NCBI GenBank assembly: GCA_919902665.1
Contig: CAKKRK010000001.1
Coordinates: 75,277 to 139,276, forward strand
Direction: 5' to 3'
Source of the DNA: Nitrospiraceae bacterium
GTDB lineage: Bacteria > Nitrospirota > Nitrospiria > Nitrospirales > Nitrospiraceae
Length of the DNA: 64,000 nucleotides
Both the position numbers and the translations under genes were made by a program. Under the pieces are notes generated by a model, which made no database searches, was not told the origin of the DNA, and saw nothing but the letters and a program-made list of their open reading frames with translations. Position 1 is the first letter of the stretch. Every line of letters begins with the position of its first letter. Shown here piece by piece: positions 1 through 8,705 of the stretch.

Positions 1-2
1 CC

Positions 3-1643
3 GTTGAGACAACCGCGCCTGACCTTGTGACGGCGGCGTCTCGACCTCCTCAAAAGGCAACTCAACACAAGGCCGCCGTCGATACAGCGGTTCGATATGC
101 CGAAGCGATCGCTCAAGGCGACAAGAACACGACAGGACAACTGGACTTTGCATGCCAATACAAGCTCCTGACGATGCCGTCGGCCAGCCTTCAAAACCCT
201 CCAGCAACTGACACCTCGTATGAGGCTTGTTGGCAAGAGCTGACCACCAGTCAGGCCCCGTTTATAAAACGGTCGGATATTGGGATGAATGTCCTCTGGC
301 CCAGTACCGGTCCGCTCGTATTTTATGGAGATGACCTGTCCCGCGCTCCCGCCTCCGCCTTTGTGATGGATGCGCTGGGAGTCTCGCCGCCCGGAACCGG
401 CCTTCATCTTACGGTGACCGACGTCCGTCCGATCCCGAACGGGTCCTTCCGACTGAAGCCGAACGGGAAAGTCGTCGGAGTCCCGACCACGCTGGTCTCG
501 CTGACCGTCCACTACCATGACCCGCTCACCTCCCCAGTGACGTACCGTCCAGGCACCGTCCAGTGGACGAACACAATCACACGCGAACGACGCGCCGTGA
601 AATCCATCACGACGCAATGGGTGGTCTTCACCGGACTCAAGTCCCATGGGTTCCCGCGCGACACGGCTGTCTTCCACCTCCCTGTTGCCACCGCACCTGA
701 AGCAGCGGGCATGATGGCCGACAAGATACCGTTCACGACTGAGATCAGCCGCGCCCTTCCGAACTCTATCGTCTGGTGGGGTCCTGAAGATCAGCCAGGA
801 ACGCTGACCGCTGCCGCCGCTCGCGCCGCCGCGTTTCCTGAATTACGCGATCGCGTCGCCCTGCTCAATCGCATCTTGATCATCGACCCGCATCAGGTCG
901 ATGCGCTGACGGTTCTGACCAGACATCTCTATGCGGTCCTGCTTCGGGAAGCCGCCCAGAGCCACAAACTGAACGTCAAGGATCCGGCGTTATCGCTGAC
1001 CGTCAATGAGTTCTATTGGAACACCTATGCGACCGCCGGTCGCCTCGATCTCGCGAATGGCATGGAAATGGGTGGATTCTCGCAACCAACCCCGGCAGAC
1101 TTCCTGTACCGGCTGTTGCCTGCATTGGAAACTCTTGCGAACACCCATCCTGAGCAGTTGGATGCCCGCTTCCGACTCGGCATGACCTATCGTTGGAACA
1201 ATGACCAGATTCCGATGATCGAGACGTTCGAAGCGTTGGTCAAAGACATTCCAGCTGACCGAAAGACACCCAAGGCCGAAGCACTCCTACAGCTTGCGTG
1301 GTCCCGCATCAACAAAGTGGCCTGGAATCGGATCTTGCATGATCCCGACAGTGTTCGAGCGTACGAGGATGCTCAGGCCTCATTGGCCCTCGCCGAGTTG
1401 CCGCTCGATAAGTTCCTCGCGGAATACACCATGGCGTACAGCATGATTTTCATGCCGGGCTACGGAGATAAAAGCCAGATGCTACGACATCTGACCGAGG
1501 CCAAACGCTGGTTTGACGACATACCAGGAAGAGATGATGAGGTCTGGCGGTATTTCCTCGCGAGTGAGGGATTGAAGGCCGTGCTCGACGCCGATCCGAT
1601 GTTCCAACCCATCCTAGCCGCGACCGAGAAACCCAAGGGGTAG
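3..1643 (+). CDS. Hypothetical TPR-like protein, 5' end outside window
   Basis: A GTG at 27 could start the frame, but the frame stays open to the left edge, so the true start and probably a signal peptide lie upstream. The first half is rich in Pro, Thr and Ser with beta-type spacing. The second half (from about residue 270) is alpha-helical, with Ala/Leu-rich segments and phrases such as LDARFRLGMTYRW that resemble tetratricopeptide repeats. I do not recognise the family. TPR proteins usually act as scaffolds, but no function can be assigned here. The reading frame is convincing because it is long and its codon use matches the conserved genes of the window. Confidence 0.7.
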   Translation, partial: VETTAPDLVTAASRPPQKATQHKAAVDTAVRYAEAIAQGDKNTTGQLDFACQYKLLTMPSASLQNPPATDTSYEACWQELTTSQAPFIKRSDIGMNVLWPSTGPLVFYGDDLSRAPASAFVMDALGVSPPGTGLHLTVTDVRPIPNGSFRLKPNGKVVGVPTTLVSLTVHYHDPLTSPVTYRPGTVQWTNTITRERRAVKSITTQWVVFTGLKSHGFPRDTAVFHLPVATAPEAAGMMADKIPFTTEISRALPNSIVWWGPEDQPGTLTAAAARAAAFPELRDRVALLNRILIIDPHQVDALTVLTRHLYAVLLREAAQSHKLNVKDPALSLTVNEFYWNTYATAGRLDLANGMEMGGFSQPTPADFLYRLLPALETLANTHPEQLDARFRLGMTYRWNNDQIPMIETFEALVKDIPADRKTPKAEALLQLAWSRINKVAWNRILHDPDSVRAYEDAQASLALAELPLDKFLAEYTMAYSMIFMPGYGDKSQMLRHLTEAKRWFDDIPGRDDEVWRYFLASEGLKAVLDADPMFQPILAATEKPKG

Positions 1644-1671
1644 TCCCCTAATTTGCATTCGCCGTCACTTC

Positions 1672-1692
1672 ATCGGACAGACCATGTCCGAT
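1672..1692 (+). terminator. Hairpin after the TPR-like gene
   Basis: A 7-bp perfect stem (ATCGGAC/GTCCGAT) with a 7-nt loop begins 29 bases after the stop codon at 1643. There is no run of T after it, so it is at best a weak intrinsic terminator. A second small stem (TCCGCT/AGCGGA) follows near 1719. Confidence 0.35.
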
Positions 1693-1856
1693 AAACTCGA
1701 GTCTCGCTAAAGTCCGCTTCCGGCCAGGAGCGGAAGTTCAGCGCCGAGGCGACACCGTCGTAAAGCGGTCCTCAGCCCTGCCGCCTTAACGTTCCGGCTC
1801 AGGCGCGCCGTTTTTTGGCGTCGGCTGGAGCGCCTTGATGGGCGACGCCTTCCTCA

Positions 1857-2579
1857 TCATAGAATCATTAGCCATTGGCCCGACTGGCGAATAGTTTCCT
1901 GCCTACTCGATGGGCCTAGATATAGTAATCCGTACTTAAACCACACTTTCCCTTCATACCTATCACCCAATGGGAGGCTTCCTATCTTCTTAACTACCAA
2001 GCGCTCGCTGCGTGCATTGCTATTTGGGGATAGTTCCACGGCAATATCCAGGCTCAGCGTTACAAACATGATTGCACCAAAAATACCAGAGCCCCCGCCG
2101 GAGTCAGAGATACGAAGTAGATGAATGCCACTGAAGGAGCGACCTAAATATTGATATGAAAAGTTCTGCTCACCATCTTTCGCGCTCACGATAGGTGCTT
2201 TCCCATCACCGGAGACTTCAACATGTTCCGAAAAATAACGATTGCTCTTATTTGCTCCGTAAATATCAATAGCAACGACTTGATCGCCAATATCAGAGAG
2301 CCATCCGTAAAGCTCACGGATGATCAAAGGATTAACAAACTCGTCGTGTGTGAATGAATAACGATAATGTTTTAGGTTGCCAATGACACCACGCCGTGGA
2401 TTCAATGAAATACGCTTTGCACCAATAAATCCGTGAATTTCGTCTTTAAGCAGTGCAGCGATAGTGGCCACAATCGCTATAAATGGTTCATAGCTTGGTG
2501 CTGTATACATCCAAGCGACGCTCGCGCCAAATGAAATCAAGACCAAAAGTCTGTACACAGTGTCTCTCGTGAGGCCCAA
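1857..2579 (-). CDS. Hypothetical two-helix membrane protein, AT-richer than neighbours
   Basis: About 240 residues. Two hydrophobic segments near the N-terminus (roughly residues 9-28 and 31-45) suggest membrane anchoring, followed by a soluble domain with beta-rich character. I do not recognise the family. The DNA is visibly richer in A and T than the flanks and uses rarer AT-ending codons, a sign of horizontal acquisition. The start is uncertain: the first available codon is a TTG that lies inside a hairpin-like intergenic repeat, while a GTG at 2558 is preceded by GAGAG and may be the real start. No partner gene on the same strand is close. Confidence 0.6.
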   Translation of the reverse strand: MGLTRDTVYRLLVLISFGASVAWMYTAPSYEPFIAIVATIAALLKDEIHGFIGAKRISLNPRRGVIGNLKHYRYSFTHDEFVNPLIIRELYGWLSDIGDQVVAIDIYGANKSNRYFSEHVEVSGDGKAPIVSAKDGEQNFSYQYLGRSFSGIHLLRISDSGGGSGIFGAIMFVTLSLDIAVELSPNSNARSERLVVKKIGSLPLGDRYEGKVWFKYGLLYLGPSSRQETIRQSGQWLMIL

Positions 2580-3039
2580 CTATGTTTAGGCCCATCCGCA
2601 CAAGAGCCGGATTTGCCAATTTTATCCGTATAAGACGCCGCTACAATTCGCGAACGATACGCTATAACCGTCATCGTTTCAATGAGTTGCGACGGGAGGA
2701 CCATTTATCACGGGTTCTTATGCGGATCTGCGTAAGACCTCCCCCCTCCTTTCCTGATAGCGGTCGGTCGCGGACTTCAGGTTTGGGTCGTGATTTGCCT
2801 GTCAGGGCATCAGGCACGTATCGGCCAGTTACCGACCTTCGCGCCGACTTCCTGTAGGGCCGGTTCAGACTGTCAACGGCCATTCAAGCTTCTTGGGTGG
2901 TGACCAAAGCCATGCCGATGCGATGTTGTAAGACATCGATATTCAGCGTCGGCTTATCGGAGTACAACGGCCATTGAGATGAGCCGAAGCGGTGGAGGAA
3001 GGCGACCGCTCCGATACGGGCCAGCAACAGTTGCTCTGC
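2580..3039. other. Gene-free accessory stretch with repeat block A
   Basis: No convincing coding region. It opens with an imperfect hairpin (GGCCCAA...TTAGGCC) at 2574-2590, carries a palindromic repeat at 2717-2736, and from there to about 2845 is recognisably similar to 3984-4075: both contain CTGATAGC, a GTCGGTCG motif, TTTGGGTCG and ATCGGCCA in the same order. This suggests decayed copies of one mobile or cassette-like unit. Confidence 0.6.
2717..2736 (+). repeat. 20-bp imperfect palindrome, copy 1
   Basis: Pattern CTTA-N4-GATC-N4-TAAG, with 16 of 20 positions symmetrical. It is one of four copies in the window, all within 2.7-5.7 kb. The two-arm layout resembles a site for a dimeric DNA-binding or recombinase protein, but no such gene is present nearby. 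Confidence 0.7.
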
Positions 3040-3733
3040 TCAGCCTACCTGGTTTTGCTCGCGGCTTTTGCGCAATAGAACACTGCATAGCAGCGGTGCG
3101 CTGATCGACAGCAGTAATAATACAAACTTGCCGACTGTCACCAAGACCAGCCCACTCGCTAACCGATCATTCCTGGCTGGAAAACCGGCAAGCAGGCTGA
3201 ACAGCATGGCTGTTTTCCAACATGTCCGTGGCAAACCACAATAGGGGTAGCGCCAATAAGCTCCTCCGCAACCTTGTGCCAAGTGCAATGCGCGCGCTGA
3301 CATAGCGTGCCAACAGCAGCAAGAACACCAGCAAAGTCAGGGGGAACAGCACATCTGTGCTGTAGGTAAACTGCTGATACAGCGTGCGTCCCGCCACCCC
3401 GAACTCGGTTAGTCGGGCATACACCTCTGCACTGGAAAATGCTGGTTGCTGATCCAGCAGACGCAGGCCTGCAGTTGCGCTAGCAATAGCCTTGACACCA
3501 CCAAACAATGGAAATATATGGGTCGATATAAACGCGCTGGCGAAAACGGCAAAGGCGCTCACCACTGGCCACATAGAAGTGGCCGTTCGAGTCGCCCCCT
3601 CAGCACTTGCCCCCGCAGCAGGCTCGCGTGTTGCCGGTAGTTGTCTGCGCGCTAGCCGAGTGACCAGCCAGCCGCCAAGCACGAAGCCGAGCAAGAAAAC
3701 CATTGGAATATAAATAATGTGTTCTGCTGGCAT
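3040..3733 (-). pseudogene. Frameshifted multi-helix membrane protein
   Basis: Two overlapping minus-strand frames form one protein. The first starts at ATG 3733 (AGAGGAA about 7 bases upstream) and runs through three hydrophobic segments to LLWFATDMLEN. It then goes out of frame near 3207-3217 and stops at 3167. The second frame continues with AMLFSLLAGFP and another hydrophobic stretch (KFVLLLLSISAPLL) to 3040. Removing one base around the AAAACAGCC string restores a continuous protein of about 230 residues with four membrane helices. It is either a decayed gene or a sequencing error. The family is not recognised. Confidence 0.6.
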
Positions 3734-4442
3734 TGCCTGTTCCTCTTCTAAAACAGTAGGTATCCCACGCATGGGCCGATGCTTGTCTTTGGTAATGGGG
3801 CAAGAACGCCGGGTGGAGAAGCAGGGCGTTACCTGTGAAGCCTAACAATATTTAGGCAGACTGTATAATCCCGTTACGGCAGATTGTCCACTTCTGCCTA
3901 AACCGGCGAGCATGCACCGATCGCCAGCCGTAACCCATTGCCGCAGGACAGGTTCCGCTCCACTACCGCGATGAGAATGTCGTCTTATGTGGATCGGAGT
4001 AAGCCCCCCCTTCTGATAGCAGTCGGTCGTGTACCTCTGCTTTGGGTCGAGGACTACCATCGGCCAATTTAAGACGATCGCATGCCCTTCAAACACGTTC
4101 CGCAAAGCGGACCGCCACGCGCTGCAAAGAGGAGTGTGGGCTTACTCCGTTCCACATTCGTGAGTGCTGGTGTGGCCTCTCGTTCTCGGTGGCGATCCGA
4201 GCCCGAAACCCCTGCCAGCCGCCTCGGTACACCTTGACGGCCAAGAGGACAGATAGAGCCCGCTCCGGTCCAGCTACTCATAATAACAATGACGAACTGT
4301 CACTGTGGTACCATCCCCGTTGTTGAAGTGGATGCCCGACTCAATGGGATGGTGCTGGTGCGCGATGGCTTACTACGGCTTCCAAGGGTGTGGGGCATGC
4401 GCGTTCTTCGGTTCAACAACACATGCTCATGGGGGTACGACG
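3734..4442. other. Gene-free stretch with repeat block B
   Basis: No credible gene. It starts with a hairpin (GCCTAA...TTAGGC, 3840-3857) like the one at 2574. The stretch 3984-4075 repeats block A, and an inverted pair of 20-bp palindromes brackets 3984-4160. The 140 bases before the cupin gene show nothing decisive beyond its ribosome-binding site. Confidence 0.55.
3984..4160. repeat. 177-bp segment bracketed by inverted 20-bp repeats (copies 2 and 3)
   Basis: The left end at 3984-4003 is CTTATGTGGATCGGAGTAAG. The right end at 4141-4160, read on the minus strand, matches it at 17 of 20 positions; its last base and its central GATC differ. Both run on into CCC on the same side. The arrangement resembles a small non-autonomous element or two recombination sites in opposite orientation. 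The interior codes for nothing obvious. Confidence 0.6.
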
Positions 4443-4892
4443 ATGAGAATCATTTTCTCAGTCCTCTTGATTCTGGTCTTGGTCCAGACGACCGTCTCAG
4501 TGCGTGCAGAGCCACAAGATTTCACAGTGACAACGGTGATGAAAGGTTCCACGACGATCAGTGGCCAGAAGATCGAATATCCCAAAACCGATAAGGCGGA
4601 AATGGCCTCGGTCCTGGTCGAAATCCAACCGGGGAAGGAGAACGGTCGCCACATGCATGCCGTGCCCACCTACGTCCACGTCCTTGAGGGAACCATGACG
4701 GTGGAATTTGAGGATGGCGCTCGACAGACATTTCAGGCTGGGAGTGGGTTTCTGGAGGTTGTGAACACCGTGCATAGCGCAAAGAATTTAGGCGAGGTCC
4801 CGTTGAGATTATTGGTGGTCTTCGTCGGTGAAGAGGGAAAGCCAAATCTTATCCGACCAGAAAAACATCAGGCATCAGATGCGGCACCATGA
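4443..4892 (+). CDS. Secreted cupin-domain protein
   Basis: 149 residues from ATG 4443, chosen because GGGGG lies 8 bases upstream and because it gives a clean signal peptide (MRIIFSVLLILVLVQ...VRA) that the longer open frame lacks. The mature part is a single small beta-barrel cupin. The motif region HMHAVPTYVHVLEG supplies the metal-binding histidines of cupin motif 1, and a second motif around VNTVHSAKN supplies another. Small periplasmic cupins bind a metal and often a small ligand; the substrate cannot be told. It is isolated, with no operon partner. Confidence 0.8.
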   Translation: MRIIFSVLLILVLVQTTVSVRAEPQDFTVTTVMKGSTTISGQKIEYPKTDKAEMASVLVEIQPGKENGRHMHAVPTYVHVLEGTMTVEFEDGARQTFQAGSGFLEVVNTVHSAKNLGEVPLRLLVVFVGEEGKPNLIRPEKHQASDAAP

Positions 4893-5377
4893 TTCAAAAC
4901 AGATGTTTCTGAACCATGTTTTGCCCGCTTCCAAGGGGGAGTAAGTCGCGAGGTCGGCTCGTGAATGAGTTGGAGGGTTTTCGTGCATCCCCAATTCAGC
5001 ATAGGCCGTAACATGGTCGAAGTTCTCTCGGTATACAGATCTGGTTGATTGTCAGGGGCCGGAGAATACAAGCAGCAGCAGAGCACTATTCTGGTCATAA
5101 CCTCGACCTCCTACCATAAGAATGCAGACGTTGAATGGCTGTTTTCCAATTCGGTGATCGACCGGTTTGCGTCGCATGGAGGCTATTCTGACATACCTCA
5201 AGTCCCATTGATCCGTCCTGTGTTTACAGGTCCCCTCACCCATTCGGTGTAGCCGAAAATTCACTCTTCTGAGCGATAGCGAAAGAACCTTCCGCTTATT
5301 AGCATGTACTCAACATAAGAGGATGATCCAAACACTCTTCTACGGAACATAGGAGGTTTCAAACAAGGAGGTGTTCT
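4893..5377. other. Gene-free stretch
   Basis: About 485 bases with no convincing reading frame on either strand; the short frames present are not protein-like. It presumably contains the promoter of the small membrane peptide at 5378. I see no clear repeat or hairpin. Confidence 0.5.
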
Positions 5378-5506
5378 ATGAGTGATCTACACTTAAAGGA
5401 TATAAAAGACGACCTAACTCATGAGCCAGGATGGGTCTATTTGTATGCCGCGCTGTTTATCGGGATTATAGTATTTGCGCTCCTGTCCGCCGGTTTCATG
5501 GGATGA
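5378..5506 (+). CDS. 42-residue single-helix membrane peptide
   Basis: Starts at ATG 5378 behind a near-perfect ribosome-binding site (AAGGAGG, 7 bases upstream), unusually strong for the window. The charged N-terminus (MSDLHLKDIKDD) is followed by a tryptophan/tyrosine interface and a hydrophobic helix (ALFIGIIVFALLSAGF) ending in GFMG. It is too short for most gene callers. I do not recognise it; it resembles small accessory peptides of respiratory or transport complexes only in general form. A very strong hairpin follows 57 bases downstream. The coding case rests on the ribosome-binding site plus the membrane-protein pattern. Confidence 0.6.
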   Translation: MSDLHLKDIKDDLTHEPGWVYLYAALFIGIIVFALLSAGFMG

Positions 5507-5562
5507 GCCGTTAGTAGCGAATTGCCGCAACTATATAGTGTGATGAAGTGAGTGCCTGCCGC

Positions 5563-5618
5563 CAGGACGGAAAGACCAACCGGAGCCGTGTCCAAACGGC
5601 TCCGGTATCTTTGTCCTG
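5563..5618 (+). terminator. Long GC-rich hairpin, likely terminator or RNA element
   Basis: An 11-bp perfect inner stem (ACCGGAGCCGT, 5579-5589, with 5596-5606) and 6-nt loop is extended by an outer stem pairing CAGGAC/AAAGA with TCTTT/TCCTG across short bulges. It ends in ATCTTTGTCC rather than a pure T-run. It probably terminates transcription of the peptide gene at 5378; a stable RNA 3' end is an alternative. Confidence 0.6.
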
Positions 5619-5670
5619 ACGGTGCTTTCCAGTTTTCTGCCGGTTCAGCCGTATCCCTTGATCGCAGATT

Positions 5671-5690
5671 CTTATCCGGATCAGCGTAAG
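5671..5690 (+). repeat. 20-bp imperfect palindrome, copy 4
   Basis: CTTATCCGGATCAGCGTAAG, with the same CTTA-N4-GATC-N4-TAAG frame as the copies at 2717 and 3984 and a similar right flank (CCC...). Confidence 0.65.
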
Positions 5691-6078
5691 CCCTCTCCCC
5701 TGAGAAGATCCACATCTCTAGCCGACTGCACAGGCCTGCCAGTCTCCATGAGACCTGCCTAGTTCGTACAAGACAGCGCTGGCCTCTCATCAATGGGATA
5801 GGACTCGTTTTTGTATGCACTGTATCGATTCTTGAACAGACGCGGGAGCAGATGGCGCAACAACTCGACTTGCAAGCAATGGAGCTACCACCTCCACCAA
5901 GGGAGGAAGTCATCTGAGTCGCTTGCTGGAGAGGCTCACGGCACTCACTAGAAGGGGGGTAGAGCCACTCCAAATGCGGGTTTGGATCTCGTGAAGATTA
6001 GGGCAGGATGGAAGTCTGACGCACCGGTTCATTGGTCAAGATCCTGTTCTTATTTACTCGCACGGAAAGGAGGCAACG

Positions 6079-6339
6079 ATGTTCGCATTCATGCAATCCC
6101 AAGAGGGTCATGGGCTTCATAATGGGTGCAAAGGTGCTCTCGCACTCGGCGCGTTGCTGTGGCTAATCCTGTCACTGAGTGGCTGCTCCACGCCCCGCAA
6201 GGAATACGTTGTGGATTATACGCGCGGTAACGATATGACAGCCCAAGGTTCACACGAGCGTCCATGCCAGACTGAGGTACACTGCCGGACGCTTGCTGAG
6301 CGTGATGGGATGCGCTCGTATTGGATGGTCTATCAGTGA
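6079..6339 (+). CDS. Small lipoprotein
   Basis: 86 residues with AAAGGAGG upstream of the ATG. An N-terminal basic/polar leader precedes a hydrophobic stretch and a lipobox (LSGC at about residues 33-36), so the protein is predicted to be lipid-anchored through that cysteine. The mature part is short (about 50 residues), with two further cysteines (PCQTEVHC) that could form a disulfide. No recognised family. It stands alone between the accessory stretch and aat. Confidence 0.7.
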   Translation: MFAFMQSQEGHGLHNGCKGALALGALLWLILSLSGCSTPRKEYVVDYTRGNDMTAQGSHERPCQTEVHCRTLAERDGMRSYWMVYQ

Positions 6340-6516
6340 GGGCGACATTGGCTTGAGCGTTCAGGAGAATCCCTGATGGCCGCTCTGTCCGAGAGCAGTA
6401 TCGTACTACCGGAACAGGTCGATAGTTGATACTGACTGGAAGATTGAGTCTGAGCGACTACTCCTCTTTCACCTTTCTCCCGGCGTAGTCTTTTTGCGCC
6501 GCTTCACGTATCGTAC

Positions 6517-7212
6517 ATGGCGATGTTTCGCTTGAATCAGCACGATCTTCGTTTCCCCGCGGTTGATCGGGCATCGCCAGAAGGGCTTCTCGCCGTAGGA
6601 GGCGACCTCCGTCCGGAACGGTTACTCCAGGCCTACCGTCACGGGATCTTCCCTTGGTACAACGATGACCAACCCATTCTCTGGTGGTCACCTGATCCTC
6701 GCGCCGTGTTGTTCCCCGACAAGCTCCATGTCTCACGCAGTCTCAAACGAACCCTTCGTTCAAACGTGTTCACCCTCACTCTCGACACGTGTTTCCGCGA
6801 GGTCATGACACAATGCGCGGGACCGCGCCCGCAGTATCCCGAGGGAGGCACCTGGATCACCGATGACATGCTGAACGCCTATACCCGCTTGCACGAACTC
6901 GGCTATGCCCATTCGGTCGAGACATGGCAGGATGATCGCTTGGTCGGAGGACTGTATGGCGTGGCGATTGGAGGTGCCTTCTTTGCCGAATCGATGTTTA
7001 CGCGAGTCGATGACGCATCCAAGGTGGCGCTTGTGAAGCTCGTCACGCAGCTTCAGGCCTGGAACTTTCGCCTCATCGATTGCCAACAGTTCTCTCCCCA
7101 TGTCAGTCGGTTCGGCGCGGAAGAGATTCCACGATCAGTTTTCATTAGATATCTCACCCAGGCACTCACCATTCCAGACCGGCGGGGACGATGGACATTC
7201 GAAACAGTGTGA
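6517..7212 (+). CDS. aat: Leucyl/phenylalanyl-tRNA-protein transferase
   Basis: 231 residues, the usual length of the family. The enzyme moves Leu or Phe from tRNA to the N-terminus of proteins that begin with Arg or Lys, marking them for ClpS/ClpAP degradation (N-degron pathway, cytoplasm). The family hallmarks are clear: FPWYNDDQPILWWSPDPRAVL near residue 45 and GGLYGVAIGGAFFAESMF near residue 145, followed by IDCQQFSPHVSRFGAEEIPR. An in-frame ATG six bases later (6523) is an equally possible start. It stands alone on its strand. Confidence 0.95.
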   Translation: MAMFRLNQHDLRFPAVDRASPEGLLAVGGDLRPERLLQAYRHGIFPWYNDDQPILWWSPDPRAVLFPDKLHVSRSLKRTLRSNVFTLTLDTCFREVMTQCAGPRPQYPEGGTWITDDMLNAYTRLHELGYAHSVETWQDDRLVGGLYGVAIGGAFFAESMFTRVDDASKVALVKLVTQLQAWNFRLIDCQQFSPHVSRFGAEEIPRSVFIRYLTQALTIPDRRGRWTFETV

Positions 7213-7321
7213 GCTTCTGAAGTAACGAGCTGGCCCGTCTTCACGTACAAGAGCAACTACATTTGACAGATTTTTCCCCCGTCGCTTATGATCTTGTCTT
7301 CATGTACGAGGAGGAAACCAC

Positions 7322-7642
7322 ATGAGCTTTGTCATCACACCGAAAGAATTGAAGTCGAGACTCGATAAAGGGGATAAACTGGTGCTGTTGGATGTGCGGG
7401 AGCCTTGGGAGAATCAGCTCGCCAAGCTGGACAACTCTCTCCTCATTCCACTTGGCACGTTACCCAATTCACTGTCCCAGTTGGACAAAAACACCGAAAT
7501 TATCGCCTACTGCCATCACGGGATGCGAAGCGGAGATGCCACAGGCTTTCTCCTCCAGCAGGGATTCTCGAACGTGAAGAATTTAATTGGTGGCATCGAT
7601 GCCTGGTCAATCCAGATTGACGGGAGCGTCGCTCGATACTGA
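7322..7642 (+). CDS. Single-domain rhodanese-like protein
   Basis: 106 residues, one rhodanese domain with the active-site loop CHHGMRS (about residue 65): a cysteine that can carry a persulfide, then an arginine-bearing loop. It begins with the VLLDVREPWE signature of the fold. AGGAGG lies 8 bases upstream of the ATG. Such proteins carry sulfur in the cytoplasm for thiolation or detoxification; the partner is not evident from context. No signal peptide. Confidence 0.9.
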   Translation: MSFVITPKELKSRLDKGDKLVLLDVREPWENQLAKLDNSLLIPLGTLPNSLSQLDKNTEIIAYCHHGMRSGDATGFLLQQGFSNVKNLIGGIDAWSIQIDGSVARY

Positions 7643-7742
7643 TCGGATACGCTCTTGAAGACAGTCACGAGTCGGCAGGTTCGTCTGAGATCGTACTAGT
7701 TGGCGCGTGGTTCGGCTAGCCTGTCAACCTGTAGCCGGCAGG

Positions 7743-8666
7743 CTAGCGGCTTTTCCCTTGAAAAAATTCCACCGTCTGCTTCAGTCCCTCGGCGAGGTCC
7801 ACCTTGACCTCCCACCCAAGTTCTTGCTTGATCCGTGACGGATCAACGACGCTGCGAATCTGCTCGCCGGCTTTGGCCGGGCCATGCAATTCCTTGACGC
7901 TCGAAGCTGTCAGCCCGGCAAGCATCCGGAACAACTCATTGACGGATGTCTCAGCCCCGGTTCCGACGTTATACACTCCATGTGCATCCTGCCCCATGGC
8001 GACCAAGTTTGCTTCGGCCACGTCGTCGACGAATACGAAATCGCGCGTTTGACGGCCGTTTCCATGAATGATGGGCTGCTCGTTGTTCAACATCTTTTGA
8101 ATGAAGATGGCAATGACTCCGGCTTCTCCATCGGGATCCTGTCTCGGCCCATAGACGTTGGCATACCGGAGGCTGACAACTGGAATCCCGCTCACCCGTT
8201 GGAAATAGGACAAGTAATGTTCGCCGCACAGTTTACTGATGCCATAGGGTGAGAGGGGCTTGGTGGCGTGAGATTCAGTCGCCAGAAGTGCCTCCTGTTC
8301 ACCATAGATCGCTCCACCGGATGAGGAGAACACAACCTTTCGGCACCCATACCGAACCGCTTGCTGCAACACGTTCATGGTTCCCAAGACATTGACCTGC
8401 GCATCGAACACCGGATCGGCTATCGAACGAGGGACATTGATCTGAGCCGCAAGGTGGAGGACAATATTAGGCCGTTCATTGCGAAACACCCGTTCAAGAC
8501 GCCAGCTGGTAATGTCAGTCTTGTAGAGACTCGCCGCACGATTGACATTCTTCCGCTTGCCGGTGGCCAGATTGTCGACGATGACAACTTGATGCCCCTC
8601 TTCAACGAGTCGGTCCACCACATGAGACCCGATAAACCCTGCACCGCCCGTGACGAGTACTTTCAT
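7743..8666 (-). CDS. NAD-dependent sugar-nucleotide epimerase (UDP-glucose 4-epimerase type)
   Basis: 307 residues from ATG 8666, preferred over an upstream in-frame start because GGAGGG lies just before it and the protein then begins directly with the Rossmann motif TGGAGFIGSH. The catalytic serine region FSSSGGAIYGE and the YGISK dyad (Tyr-x-x-x-Lys) are intact, as is RYANVYGPRQDPDGEAGVI. This is the extended SDR family acting on nucleotide sugars, for example in surface polysaccharide synthesis. The exact substrate (UDP-Glc/Gal, UDP-GlcNAc or dTDP-sugar) cannot be decided. It lies at the end of a long minus-strand gene row. Confidence 0.88.
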   Translation of the reverse strand: MKVLVTGGAGFIGSHVVDRLVEEGHQVVIVDNLATGKRKNVNRAASLYKTDITSWRLERVFRNERPNIVLHLAAQINVPRSIADPVFDAQVNVLGTMNVLQQAVRYGCRKVVFSSSGGAIYGEQEALLATESHATKPLSPYGISKLCGEHYLSYFQRVSGIPVVSLRYANVYGPRQDPDGEAGVIAIFIQKMLNNEQPIIHGNGRQTRDFVFVDDVAEANLVAMGQDAHGVYNVGTGAETSVNELFRMLAGLTASSVKELHGPAKAGEQIRSVVDPSRIKQELGWEVKVDLAEGLKQTVEFFQGKSR

Positions 8667-8705
8667 TGGCCCTCCTGAATGAACGCTCAGCAATTACGAC
8701 AGACT

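Larger units (their letters stand above)
5507..6078. other. Gene-free stretch with hairpin and palindromic repeat
   Basis: Apart from the hairpin at 5563-5618 and the palindrome at 5671-5690, nothing here reads as a gene. A 178-codon minus-strand frame overlaps it, but it crosses the small peptide gene and has an unnatural composition. Confidence 0.5.

Noticed and set aside
2574..3860. Integron attC-like motifs (GCCCAAC at 2574, GCCTAAC at 3840) before minus-strand orphan genes
   Set aside because: The partner core GTTRRRY is not found at a fitting distance on either site, and no integrase or cassette orientation pattern supports it.
5437..5973. 178-codon minus-strand reading frame
   Set aside because: It overlaps the well-supported 42-residue peptide and the hairpin, has no ribosome-binding site and an unnatural amino-acid mix.
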